This document shows, piece by piece, positions 1 through 8,700 of a stretch of DNA of 33,308 nucleotides. A model generated the notes under the pieces. That model was given only the letters and a program-made list of their open reading frames with translations, searched no databases and was not told the origin of the DNA. Position 1 is the first letter of the stretch. Every line of letters begins with the position of its first letter. A program made the position numbers and the translations under genes. Source of the DNA: Fibrobacter succinogenes (GTDB taxonomy: Bacteria; Fibrobacterota; Fibrobacteria; Fibrobacterales; Fibrobacteraceae); NCBI GenBank assembly GCA_902799745.1, contig CADCBQ010000033.1, positions 1-33,308 on the forward strand, given 5' to 3'.

Positions 1-96
1 GGCACGATTGATAGTACCCTGCGGCGTCATGGCGTCCGGGCCTACGTTTCGTGTATCAGGTACTTGCTTAGCAAGCACAACGATTTTAAGACTCAT
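1..96 (-). CDS. etfB: Electron transfer flavoprotein beta subunit, N-terminal fragment
   Basis: Reading the minus strand from the ATG at 96 gives MSLKIVVLAKQVPDT followed by a short polar stretch, open to the left edge (32 codons). The I-V-V-L-x-K-Q-V-P-D-T start is the hallmark of the ETF beta/FixA family, which begins with a Rossmann-like strand of the AMP/FAD-binding fold. The family forms a cytoplasmic heterodimer with EtfA and passes electrons from acyl-CoA or other dehydrogenases. An AGGA lies just upstream of the ATG on the minus strand. The gene has no evident link to the polysaccharide genes and probably marks the housekeeping border of the cluster. Only the N-terminus is visible, so subfamily (ordinary or bifurcating) cannot be judged. 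Confidence 0.85.
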   Translation of the reverse strand, partial: MSLKIVVLAKQVPDTRNVGPDAMTPQGTINRA

Positions 97-263
97 ATTT
101 CCTAACTATTGAATTTACGGTTAATGTTTAGTTGGGGTACAAGATAGAAATAATCGCTTGTTCAAAGCGCCGCCAATCACATCTTTTTGCTTGTTAGCGT
201 CTTGTGATAATTCTGTAATATTTCTGTAGCAAACGATTCCGGGCCAAAATGCCACACGGATTG

Positions 264-286
264 AAAATGCCTAACGGCATTTTTTA
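264..286 (+). terminator. Hairpin with T run, no obvious upstream gene
   Basis: AAAATGCC (264-271), loop TAAC, GGCATTTT (276-283) and then further T residues form a classic intrinsic terminator on the plus strand. No plus-strand gene precedes it in the window, since etfB points left. It may end a short untranslated transcript, or be a fortuitous AT-rich hairpin. Confidence 0.5.
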
Positions 287-404
287 GGGGGTATCTCCTT
301 TGATGCCTGAAAAGGGAGAAGCCTCTCCCTGGCTCGCACTTCGCTAGCGCTGTTGCTCACCACCCACTCTGCGGGGACACCCCGCAACGCCCCGTTGCCC
401 TCTG

Positions 405-432
405 TCTTGCTGAACTCGGTTCAGCATCGGCA
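405..432. repeat. Stem-loop extragenic repeat, copy 1
   Basis: GCTGAAC (409-415), loop TCG, GTTCAGC (419-425), followed by ATCGGCA. It has the same layout as the copy at 585-614 and belongs to the GTCAT-stem-loop-ATC family seen elsewhere in the window. Confidence 0.55.
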
Positions 433-584
433 TTCTATGTCCGAGAATAAAGAGCGCTCCGTCTCTGCCTGCACCGCACGCTCACATGGCCGTTCCGGAA
501 TGTTCGCTTTGCGGTCAGGCACTCGACTCCGCTTCTTTCCAGCGGTTACTCTTTTGCAGTTTCGTTGTCCCAGTTCCGCCTGTT

Positions 585-614
585 GTCATGCTGACGAAGG
601 TCAGCATCGGCAAT
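585..614. repeat. Stem-loop extragenic repeat, copy 2
   Basis: GTC then ATGCTGAC (588-595), loop GAAG, GTCAGCAT (600-607), then CGGCA. This is an 8 bp perfect stem. It matches the flanks of copies at 11167, 22629 and 26262 (GTCAT before the stem, AT/ATC after it), although the stem sequence differs. Confidence 0.55.
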
Positions 615-853
615 CCCCGTCCGAGCAAAAAGATGGTTATTCAACCATCACGCAGCGAACGGACGAGCCATATGTTTTATACACATTTTGCGACAAAACC
701 GAAGTTGACGTGCGAGACATAGCTGCAATCGGAGCCCCCTCGTCAGGATACATCTCGGATTCTACCGGATAAAACCACTTTGGCAATGCGTTCAAGGAAC
801 ATATATGGAACATTGAAGGCGGCTGTTCTTACATTTTCTAAATTCGCTCGTCT

Positions 854-2752
854 TTACTTCACGATTTCCACATACCTGCCCTTGGGCAAATCAGGCATTT
901 CACCGGAGGCGTTTCTGGTGCCTACGGGTTTGCCGAGAATGTTGAAGATTCTGCTTCCGGGTTTGCCGTGTCTCGACTTTTCAAGGTTTGAAATGACGGT
1001 GGTCTTTCCGCCAATGGTTATTGTGATTTCGAAGGTGACTTGCTTGTTCCCGTAAACGACGGCCTGCTTCACAACATAAGTTTCCCCGGCCGAGACCTTG
1101 TTCGGCATGTGCCCAATCTTGGTCGTCATGCTCGAAAGGTCCACGTTGGAGAATACGATGCTGGAGCCGTTCGGGTCCCAGGTCGCAATTTTGCCGTCCT
1201 TGTCGAACCAATGCCCGGTGCTTTCGCCGGTTGTTTTGCTGTTGAGGCTTCCGTCGGGTTCCACTCCGTAGAATTCTACTTTGTCTTCAATTTCGGTGCG
1301 CTTGATGCCGAGGATGCTTGCGGCTTCGCTGCCATTCAGGTCGAGCGTTACGGGCGCATAGCTGTCGTTTATTGGGAGCGTTGTCTTGAGCGCGATTTTC
1401 TGAACGGTGATTTCGACGGAGCTGCTGGATGCGGGTTCCGACGAACTTGAAATTGGCTCGGAGCAGTTCTCGCCGATGCAGAACGTGAGCGCATCTCCTG
1501 GTGTGCCGATGTCGGTAATCTTGAGGCCAGTCTTGGAGCCGTTATACCAGCGGATAGCGGGGTAGGCATCATCTGAAAATTCAGAATAAGTTCCGCTCTT
1601 GAAGAACGTGTTGGCTGTGCTGCCTGGGCTTGGCCATTGATCGCCCGGGTTGTCGCTTGATTTGCCTGCGGCGTTCGCGTGCACGATTCGGAGTCCCAGC
1701 TTGTCTGCAGCGGAATTGCCTTCAATGGAAAAATCGTAATGCTGCATCAAGAGGCCGCTACCTGCAAGCACCTTGTTGCGGCCCGTGTTGCGTACGTAAG
1801 ACCACACCAATCCTTCTTGGTTCGGCCTGTTTGGGTTCTTGTAGCGGTAGCAGAATTCTCCGGGCTTGGAGACTTCGAGGGGCGTTATGTTGTTTACGTC
1901 GTCGCTGGTGATGTCCACAAACGGAATCCAGCCCTGGTCTGCACGGAAAAAGTCGTTTATCGCCACCGGGTTCAGGTCGTTTGCGCGGTTGCCCATGGTG
2001 CAGTAATCTCCGTACCAATAAAGGTCCGGCCAGCCAAAAATCATGTGCCCGCTTTCGTGTACAAAGACGTATATCGAAAACTTGCCTGGCATGTCCGTCA
2101 TTTGGTGGTGGGTGAGCTTTACGCCGTCGCGCCTTTCGTTGGACCATCCGGAATGGGGCCACAGGCCTTGTCCCCATGTTTGGCCTTCGCCAGCGTACAC
2201 GATGTTGATGGCCTCGGTAGTCCCGTCCTTGTCGTTGTCGTAACGAGAAAAGTCTACTTGCGAATCAAAATACGCGAACACCTCTTTCATTAGGGAATCG
2301 GACCCTGTGTATCCCGGCAGGCTTTCGTACCAAGATTTAGGATGCTTAGCGCGATACCATCCGTAGACTTCGTTGGTGAGGTCCAGTTGCCCGTTTGAAA
2401 CGTCTAAATAGTAGTCGCGCACAGAACCGTTGCAACCGTCCCTGTTGAAGCCTTCCTTGTTCAGCCATTCCTTGACTTCGTCCACTGTAACGGGGGCGGG
2501 CTTGTCCGAAAAATCAACGAGGAGCGTGAGACTGTAGATTTTGCCCTTGGGGGCGGCGTAGTGGCCTTTCGTTTGTGTTGCAACGGCTCTCGCTAAACCG
2601 GAACTGGACGCGCTTGCTTTGGATCCGGTGAATGTCGGGCGGGCTTCTTCGGGCCATTCCTGGACGCGCTTCCCCTGGTACACGATGTCGGCAAAAAGCA
2701 TCGTCGGGAACAACAATAATAAAAGACAAAGCGGGTTAACCCAATTTTTCAT
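854..2752 (-). CDS. Secreted M6-type zinc metalloprotease
   Basis: The product is a protein of about 632 residues starting at the ATG at 2752 (MKNWVNP). An ATG three codons upstream is possible, but the GGGA box is better spaced for 2752. Residues 1-21 form a signal peptide. The peptidase domain covers about 70-410 and contains the zinc-binding HESGH motif (H232, E233, H236) followed by a G-W-P-D-L-Y stretch, as in the M6 immune inhibitor A-like family. A Ser-rich linker (SSSSEPASSSS, about 430-445) leads to a beta-rich region and a C-terminal segment resembling the shared sorting module (FNILGKPVG, GRYVEIVK). It probably acts outside the cell on protein in plant material, on rival proteins or in processing surface enzymes. 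The family call is good; the substrate is unknown. It is divergent from GH127. Confidence 0.85.
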   Translation of the reverse strand: MKNWVNPLCLLLLLFPTMLFADIVYQGKRVQEWPEEARPTFTGSKASASSSGLARAVATQTKGHYAAPKGKIYSLTLLVDFSDKPAPVTVDEVKEWLNKEGFNRDGCNGSVRDYYLDVSNGQLDLTNEVYGWYRAKHPKSWYESLPGYTGSDSLMKEVFAYFDSQVDFSRYDNDKDGTTEAINIVYAGEGQTWGQGLWPHSGWSNERRDGVKLTHHQMTDMPGKFSIYVFVHESGHMIFGWPDLYWYGDYCTMGNRANDLNPVAINDFFRADQGWIPFVDITSDDVNNITPLEVSKPGEFCYRYKNPNRPNQEGLVWSYVRNTGRNKVLAGSGLLMQHYDFSIEGNSAADKLGLRIVHANAAGKSSDNPGDQWPSPGSTANTFFKSGTYSEFSDDAYPAIRWYNGSKTGLKITDIGTPGDALTFCIGENCSEPISSSSEPASSSSVEITVQKIALKTTLPINDSYAPVTLDLNGSEAASILGIKRTEIEDKVEFYGVEPDGSLNSKTTGESTGHWFDKDGKIATWDPNGSSIVFSNVDLSSMTTKIGHMPNKVSAGETYVVKQAVVYGNKQVTFEITITIGGKTTVISNLEKSRHGKPGSRIFNILGKPVGTRNASGEMPDLPKGRYVEIVK

Positions 2753-2949
2753 ATAACACATCCCATGTTTAGTACACCTTTTTCCGAAAATACATTAATT
2801 TCGCCCCAAAAGGCCGCTTTTCTTTAAATTTTACGCAAGGGGACTTTGAAATTTCTGCAAAACTATTTGCTTTTAGGTGGGGTAAATCCCTTTTTGCCGG
2901 ATTTATTTTTGAGAAAGGTTGTGTAGTGTTGGAAAAAGGATGGTATAAG
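2753..2949. promoter_or_regulatory. Divergent promoter region, metalloprotease / GH127
   Basis: This 197 bp AT-rich spacer must carry start signals for both genes. On the minus strand it reads TTTTGGGGCGAAATTAATG, resembling the TTTTTGGGGCTAATTTTA element before the GH95 and GH43 genes. AAAGGA at 2935-2940 is the GH127 ribosome binding site. No terminator-like hairpin is evident here. Confidence 0.5.
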
Positions 2950-5631
2950 ATGTTTGGAATCAATACAAAAAAAATCGCTTGCGTTACCCTTGCTGTGATG
3001 GGAGGTTTATTCACTCAAGGGTATTCGCAAGACGTTCTTTATCCTGATATGTTCGCGTTGAGCGATGTTCAGTTGCTTGACGGCCCGTTAAAGGACCGCC
3101 AAGATTTGAACGTAGAAACCCTGCTGAGTTACGACGTGGATCGCCTTCTGGCGCCGTTCTACGAAGAAGCGGGCATGCGACCGAAAGCATCCAAGTTCCC
3201 GAACTGGGCTGGTTTGGACGGGCATGTGCTCGGGCATTACCTGAGTGCACTTGCGATGCATTACGCTGACAATGACGACATTCAGGTTAAAGAACGGTTG
3301 GAATATGTCTTGAATGAACTCAAAACCATTCAGGACCAGAATTCCAAGGACAATAACTTCAAGGGCTACATTAGCGGCGTGCCCAACGGCAAAAAGATGT
3401 GGCTCAGCATGAAGAGCGGAAATGCCGGCGCCCAGAGCGGTTATTGGGTGCCGTGGTACAACATCCACAAACTTTACGCGGGCCTGCGCGATGCCTACAT
3501 TTATGCAGGCTATGAACAGGCTAAGACCATGTTCTTGGCTCTTTGTGATTGGGGCCTTACAATTACGGGCGGCCTCAACGATTCCAAGATGGAATCTATG
3601 CTAGGCACGGAACATGGCGGCATGGCCGAAGTCTATGCCGATGCCTACGCGCTCACCAAACAAGACAAGTACTTGAAAGAGGCTAAACGCTGGTCGCACA
3701 AATGGCTTTTGAACGCCATGTCTGCAAACAACGATAACCTCACGAACGTGCATGCGAATACGCAGGTGCCGAAAGTCGTGGGCTTTGCGCGCGTTGCCGA
3801 ACTCACGAATGACGCAACATATGTAAAGGGCTCCGAATATTTCTGGGACCGCGTGGTCAACAAGAGAAGCATTGCAATCGGCGGCAATAGCATTTCGGAA
3901 CATTTCCCCTCTTTCGATAATCACAAAAAGTATGTGGAAGAACGCGAAGGACCGGAATCTTGCAACACCTACAATATGCTCAAGCTCACGGAACGTCTGT
4001 TCAATATGGACCATAGCGCCAAGCAGGCGGATTTCTATGAACGCGCGCTCTTTAACCATATTTTATCCACAATACATCCAAAACATGGCGGGTACGTGTA
4101 CTTCACTCCTGCACGTCCCCGCCATTACCGCGTGTATTCCAAGGTGAATGCAGCCATGTGGTGTTGCGTGGGTTCGGGCATGGAAAACCCGGCCAAGTAC
4201 AACCAGTTTATTTACACCAAAGACGGCGACAAACTTTACGTGAACCTCTTTGCCGCATCCATCTTGAATTGGAAGGCCAAGAACGTGCAAATCAAGCAAG
4301 AGACCGCATTCCCGAAGGGTGAAAGTTCCAAGTTCACCGTTACCGGCTCCGGCTCTTTTGACATGCAGATTCGTCACCCGTACTGGGTTAAAGAAAACGA
4401 ATTCAAGGTAATCGTAAACGGCGACACCGTGGTGAAAAAGTCTGACCCTTCGAGCTACGTGTCGGCCGGAAAATCTTGGAAGAGCGGCGATGTGATCGAA
4501 GTACTTTACCCGATGTACACGCATGTTGAAGAATTGCCCAACGTGTCTGACTACGTGGCGCTTTTGCATGGCCCGATCGTGCTTTCTGCAAAAACGGGAA
4601 CCGCTAACCTGAACGGCCTCGTGGCCGATGACGGTCGCTGGAGCCATATTGCCTCGGGCGCGCTCGAATCGCTTGACCAGGCGCCCATGCTTGCAAGCAA
4701 GAAAGAAGATATTCCTTCGAAGCTAGAACCTGTGAAGGGCGAACCGCTGCACTTTAAGGCTCCGTACCTGTTTGCAAACAAGAAAGACGGTAGCTTGCTT
4801 CTGGAACCCTTCTACGAGGTGCATGACGCCCGCTACATGATGTACTGGATGGTGCTTACGGACCCCTCGATTCTTGAACGCCTAAGAAAGGAACAGGAAG
4901 AAGCCTTGGCGCTCGACGAAAAGACGGTGGACAAGGTGGCTCCTGGCGAGCAGCAGCCCGAAGTGGATCACCAGATGAAGACCGAAAATACGACCTCTGG
5001 TACGGCAAACGGTGAATTCTACCGCGACGCAGGTAAGTGCAATGCGGGCGACGGCGGCATGATCAGCTACGTGCTCGAAACCAATAGCGAAGATTCCTTG
5101 AGCCTGATGGTTCGCTATTGGGGCAACGAAGGCTGCTCCCGTACCTTTGATATCATGATTGACGGCGAAAAGCTCACGACCGAAAGCATCGAGGGCAAGT
5201 GGAACAAGAAGGAATTCGTGAACGAAGTCTATGCGATTCCCGATGCCATGGTCAAGGGCAAAAAGGAAATCCGCGTGACGTTCAAGGCGGGTGCCGGCAA
5301 CATGGTGGGTGGCCTTTATGGCGTGCGCCTGCTGCGCAACAAGCCCAAGCCGGAACCGACGACGTTCGTTGCGAAACCGGTCGCTCGCCCCGATTTGAGG
5401 GCCCGCGTTTACGGTGGAGAATTGCAGATTAATGCCGGTACGGCGCTTTCGCAGGGCTATACCGCCAGAATCTTCAGCATGAACGGTCGCCTGGTCAAGT
5501 CGGTGGCGCTTGCGGCAGGGCAGTCCAGCTTCAGCATCGGTCTTGGTGACATGCAAAACGGCATGTACATTTTGAAGGTCCAGCGCGACGGCTTTAGCTA
5601 CGGCACGACGATTTTCAGAAAAGACCGGTAA
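2950..5631 (+). CDS. GH127 beta-L-arabinofuranosidase-like enzyme (DUF1680), secreted
   Basis: The product is 893 residues from the ATG at 2950, which sits 9 bases after AAAGGA; a GTG at 2926 is less likely. Residues 1-27 form a signal peptide. The catalytic (alpha/alpha)6 region covers about 30-630 and opens with the family motif LLDGPLKDRQDLN. Residues matching the zinc-thiolate site of characterised GH127 enzymes are visible: E336 and C338 in PESC, and C405-C406 in MWCCVGSGMENP. C405 is the likely nucleophile, and E317 (SEHF) the likely acid/base. A beta-sandwich module (about 677-790) and the shared C-terminal module (about 820-893, ending in GMYILKVQ) follow. The family removes beta-L-arabinofuranose, typically from arabino-oligosaccharides or hydroxyproline-rich proteins, but relatives (GH146) act on arabinans. 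Exact linkage is inferred only. Confidence 0.9.
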   Translation: MFGINTKKIACVTLAVMGGLFTQGYSQDVLYPDMFALSDVQLLDGPLKDRQDLNVETLLSYDVDRLLAPFYEEAGMRPKASKFPNWAGLDGHVLGHYLSALAMHYADNDDIQVKERLEYVLNELKTIQDQNSKDNNFKGYISGVPNGKKMWLSMKSGNAGAQSGYWVPWYNIHKLYAGLRDAYIYAGYEQAKTMFLALCDWGLTITGGLNDSKMESMLGTEHGGMAEVYADAYALTKQDKYLKEAKRWSHKWLLNAMSANNDNLTNVHANTQVPKVVGFARVAELTNDATYVKGSEYFWDRVVNKRSIAIGGNSISEHFPSFDNHKKYVEEREGPESCNTYNMLKLTERLFNMDHSAKQADFYERALFNHILSTIHPKHGGYVYFTPARPRHYRVYSKVNAAMWCCVGSGMENPAKYNQFIYTKDGDKLYVNLFAASILNWKAKNVQIKQETAFPKGESSKFTVTGSGSFDMQIRHPYWVKENEFKVIVNGDTVVKKSDPSSYVSAGKSWKSGDVIEVLYPMYTHVEELPNVSDYVALLHGPIVLSAKTGTANLNGLVADDGRWSHIASGALESLDQAPMLASKKEDIPSKLEPVKGEPLHFKAPYLFANKKDGSLLLEPFYEVHDARYMMYWMVLTDPSILERLRKEQEEALALDEKTVDKVAPGEQQPEVDHQMKTENTTSGTANGEFYRDAGKCNAGDGGMISYVLETNSEDSLSLMVRYWGNEGCSRTFDIMIDGEKLTTESIEGKWNKKEFVNEVYAIPDAMVKGKKEIRVTFKAGAGNMVGGLYGVRLLRNKPKPEPTTFVAKPVARPDLRARVYGGELQINAGTALSQGYTARIFSMNGRLVKSVALAAGQSSFSIGLGDMQNGMYILKVQRDGFSYGTTIFRKDR

Positions 5632-5633
5632 AA

Positions 5634-5678
5634 TTGAGAACATTTTGCAGGATTTGAGAACATGAATTCTGCAAAATG
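5634..5678. promoter_or_regulatory. Direct repeats TTGAGAACAT and long inverted repeat after GH127
   Basis: TTGAGAACAT occurs at 5634-5643 and 5654-5663, exactly 20 bp apart (two helical turns). CATTTTGCAG (5641-5650) and CTGCAAAATG (5669-5678) form a 10 bp inverted repeat around the second copy. No clean T run follows, so a protein-binding site or weak terminator are both possible. Confidence 0.5.
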
Positions 5679-5753
5679 CTGAGTTTTGTGCTTAAATCTG
5701 TTAAATTTTAGTTAATTTAGGATATTTTGTTAATATAGAGCTATATTTACCAT

Positions 5754-5795
5754 ATAAAATTTGAGAACATTTTAAAAGTTCTCCGGGATGGATAT
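5754..5795 (+). promoter_or_regulatory. Leader hairpin of the fibro-slime gene with third TTGAGAACAT
   Basis: A third exact TTGAGAACAT lies at 5761-5770 and forms the left arm of GAGAACATTTTAAAAGTTCT plus C, an imperfect palindrome just before the GGGATGG ribosome binding site. It could be a leader hairpin affecting translation or a regulator site near the transcription start. Confidence 0.45.
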
Positions 5796-8700
5796 ATGGT
5801 AAATTGGGTGAATAAGTTCAAAATGGCGGCCTTGGCCGCCGCTTTGGGTACAGGCGTTGCCTCGGCAGAAAAGACGGTGGTGTTTTTTACGCCGTGGTCG
5901 AATACCAATGCGGTCTTGTTCATGAACGGCGATTCCGTGGCGACAATGACTGCGCTAGACAATTACTGTGGTTGGTTCAAGGCGACCGTCGACGCACCCG
6001 AAAAGAACTTCAACGTCTACTTCAAGCAGACCGTTGGCCTGAATTACGTGGGTGCCGAAGGCATGGTGACCGAAGAACCTATGACCGCGGGCGAAATATC
6101 GCTCGATTCCGTGGCGGCGCTTTCGGACACCATTTGGGTGCAGGGCTACAAGACCGACGTTCCGGCGCAGTTTTCGAGCTACCCTGGCGTACTCGGCGAT
6201 TGCCCGCTCAAAAAAATTCCCGTGACCGTTTACGACTGGCTGCACGGAACCAAAGGCGACGGCGACGGTAGCGGCAAAAATGGTGACCCCGCAAACGGAG
6301 TCAGTGCCGACTTTGGTTCGGGCGGATGTTCCGGCAAGGACAAGGCCGTCACAGGCATGGTCGAATACAATCTCGGCGAAAACGGAGTCCCCGTGCGTGC
6401 AGATCCGTTCCCCGAAAAATGCAAGATTACGGAACATCTCGACAGTTGGTTCTTGCCCGAAGTTATCGCCAAAGACGACGAAGGCAACGAATACACCAAC
6501 ATGACTTGCCGCGACCTTTATGTGTCCATGGACGACGAAGGATTCTGGCTTGCTGAAGTTTCCAAAGACCAGATTTCTAAAGGCAACGAGGCCAATTCAG
6601 ACGGCATGTTCCTGCTGGACGATTTTGAATTTCTCGACGAAGCGAAAACAGTTCCGAACCCTTATTACGACCAATTGAAGGGAACGAAAATTGGAAAGCA
6701 TAACTTCGGTTATGCCGCAAAAATCCAGGCGACTTTTGAATACGTTCCGGGGCAGTATTTTGATTTTTACGGCGACGACGATGTGTGGGTGTTTATCGAC
6801 CACCGCCTGGCGGTAGACATTGGCGGGCAGCATGGCCAGGTGGCGGGCGCTGTGGATCTCGATACCATCGGGCAGAATACGGGCGACAAGCTTGTTCCCG
6901 GCAAAATCTACGACTTCCATATTTTCTATGTGGAACGTCATACGGGCTCTTCGAATTTCCGCATGCGTACCTCGATTGATTTGCAGGTCGATGCGTCAAT
7001 CTTCTTGTCGTCGGACAATCGCGACGGCGGCACCACATACGAAGTCTGGCAGATAAACAAGAAGAACAAGCTTTCTTGCAACTTTGATGCAAATTCTACC
7101 GAGCTCGATACGACCGGTGGCGTGTCTACCTTCAAGCTTACGGGCGGAAACCTCGCAGGGCCAGAAATTCTGGGCGTTGGCACCCATTACGAAGGTATCA
7201 AGATTACGAGCGATTCTACATTCTCCATTGACTCTGCGGCGATTGTTTCTAGCTTTGCGCTTGCCCCCGGCCATTACTTTTTAGAGATCACGCTCAAGGC
7301 GGACCCGAGTCAAATGGTGAAGGTCGAAATTACGGTGCCCTCTTATTCTGTGCCGAGTGTTGCGTTTGCAAAAGAAGACTGGACGATTCTCGGTAAAGAG
7401 GTTTCGGGCGACACCGCCCAAATTGGCCCCTGGGCGTATGCGACTTACCAGGTGAACATTACCTTCTTTGAAGAATGGGCGAAGGTCAACAATTACAACC
7501 GCAAGATTAACCTTTCTTTCTCGAACCCGGATATTGATATTTTAGATACGGTGGGCGGCAAGAAAATCAATGCCGTGACTCTCGACGAAAACGGTCGCGC
7601 CACGTTCTACGTACATGCGAATTCCCCTGTGTCGGGCGTGAACCTTACGGCCAAGGGCGCTGCAGCGGGTGTTTCGGTGTGGAGCAACTTGAAATTTGCC
7701 GAACCGCCTGCACCCCGTGTAGAACGCGCCATTGTGGTAGATAGAAACGGTGACGGCCGTGCAGATAGTTTGTATGTGCATTTCGAGCGCTCTATCATGG
7801 GCAATAGCCGACTTGATTCGATCCAGTTTACCTTTGGCGAATCGTTCCAACCGACATCGAAATTCAAGGTGATAAACGAAACCGATATCGTGATTACGGC
7901 TGAAGACATGACCGGCGAAAATTGCAGCAAGAGCGTTTGCGGCTTTGGCAGCAGGCAATTTACGGGCGATGCGTCTGGTGCGTACACGGGAACTTTGAAC
8001 AATTGGTTCACCTACGAAAACGAAGGCGAAGTAAGCAACTTCTACATCGAAAATGAACCGGTAAGCGATGGCATTGGCCCTATTGTTCTTGCAGCTTCGA
8101 AAACCGAAAGCAAAGACGGAAGCAGAATCTTGAACATTACCTTTAGCGAAGCGATTACAGATGAATCGAGGGCGGCCTTTGCCGAAATGTTCGAATTTAC
8201 CTGCATACGTTCGGGCTCGAATCAGGTACCCGAAAAGCCTGTATTGCAGAGCGGTTTGGGCGCGCAAATGATGCTGGTTTATGCCGTAAGCGAAATGGAT
8301 GCGGTGCTCCCGAATGCCGGGGACATGATTCGCTTTGCGCCTCGCGGCTCCGCACGTGATTTGGTCGGCAATGCGCCGCATGCCGAAAACCCGTGGGTCG
8401 TAATTACCGGAAACCAAGATCTCGGCGTAGAAAATCCAGGCGTAGTCGCTCTTGGCGAAGACCCGTACGACATTATCAAGAATAATTCTGTAACGCAACC
8501 GAAACTGATTGCGGGTTCCACGCAGACTGCCCAGCAGATAGCAGATTCACTGGGCGTGCAAGGGACTCTTCTTGATTTCGATATCGCAAAAATCATGGTG
8601 GAACAGACGAAAAATTCGGTCGATGCCCTTGACGCCTTTATCAAATCGCGCATAGGGAGCGAAACCGATTACGACACGACTATTACGAGCATTAGCGAAC

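Larger units (their letters stand above)
97..853. other. Long intergenic stretch with palindromic repeats, no convincing gene
   Basis: About 750 bases separate etfB from the metalloprotease stop codon. The stretch contains a promoter-like AT-rich part next to etfB (97-240), a hairpin with a T run (264-286), a GGGAGA/TCTCCC hairpin (314-329) and two copies of a stem-loop repeat (about 405-432 and 585-614). Open frames across 353-772 and 780-1055 translate into Arg/Ser/Cys-rich, low-complexity proteins without a good ribosome binding site, signal peptide or recognisable domain, so I do not call them genes. The GC-rich middle may be a decayed gene or a mosaic of extragenic repeats. Confidence 0.55.

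Noticed and set aside
353..772. Plus-strand open frame of 139 codons (and a shorter frame at 486-722)
   Set aside because: It starts at a non-ATG-like position without a ribosome binding site, runs through the stem-loop repeats, and the protein is low-complexity Arg/Ser/Cys-rich without any domain.
7740..7775. Dockerin domain in the fibro-slime protein
   Set aside because: Only one NGDG loop is visible, whereas a dockerin needs two linked segments. No cohesin is seen in the window.
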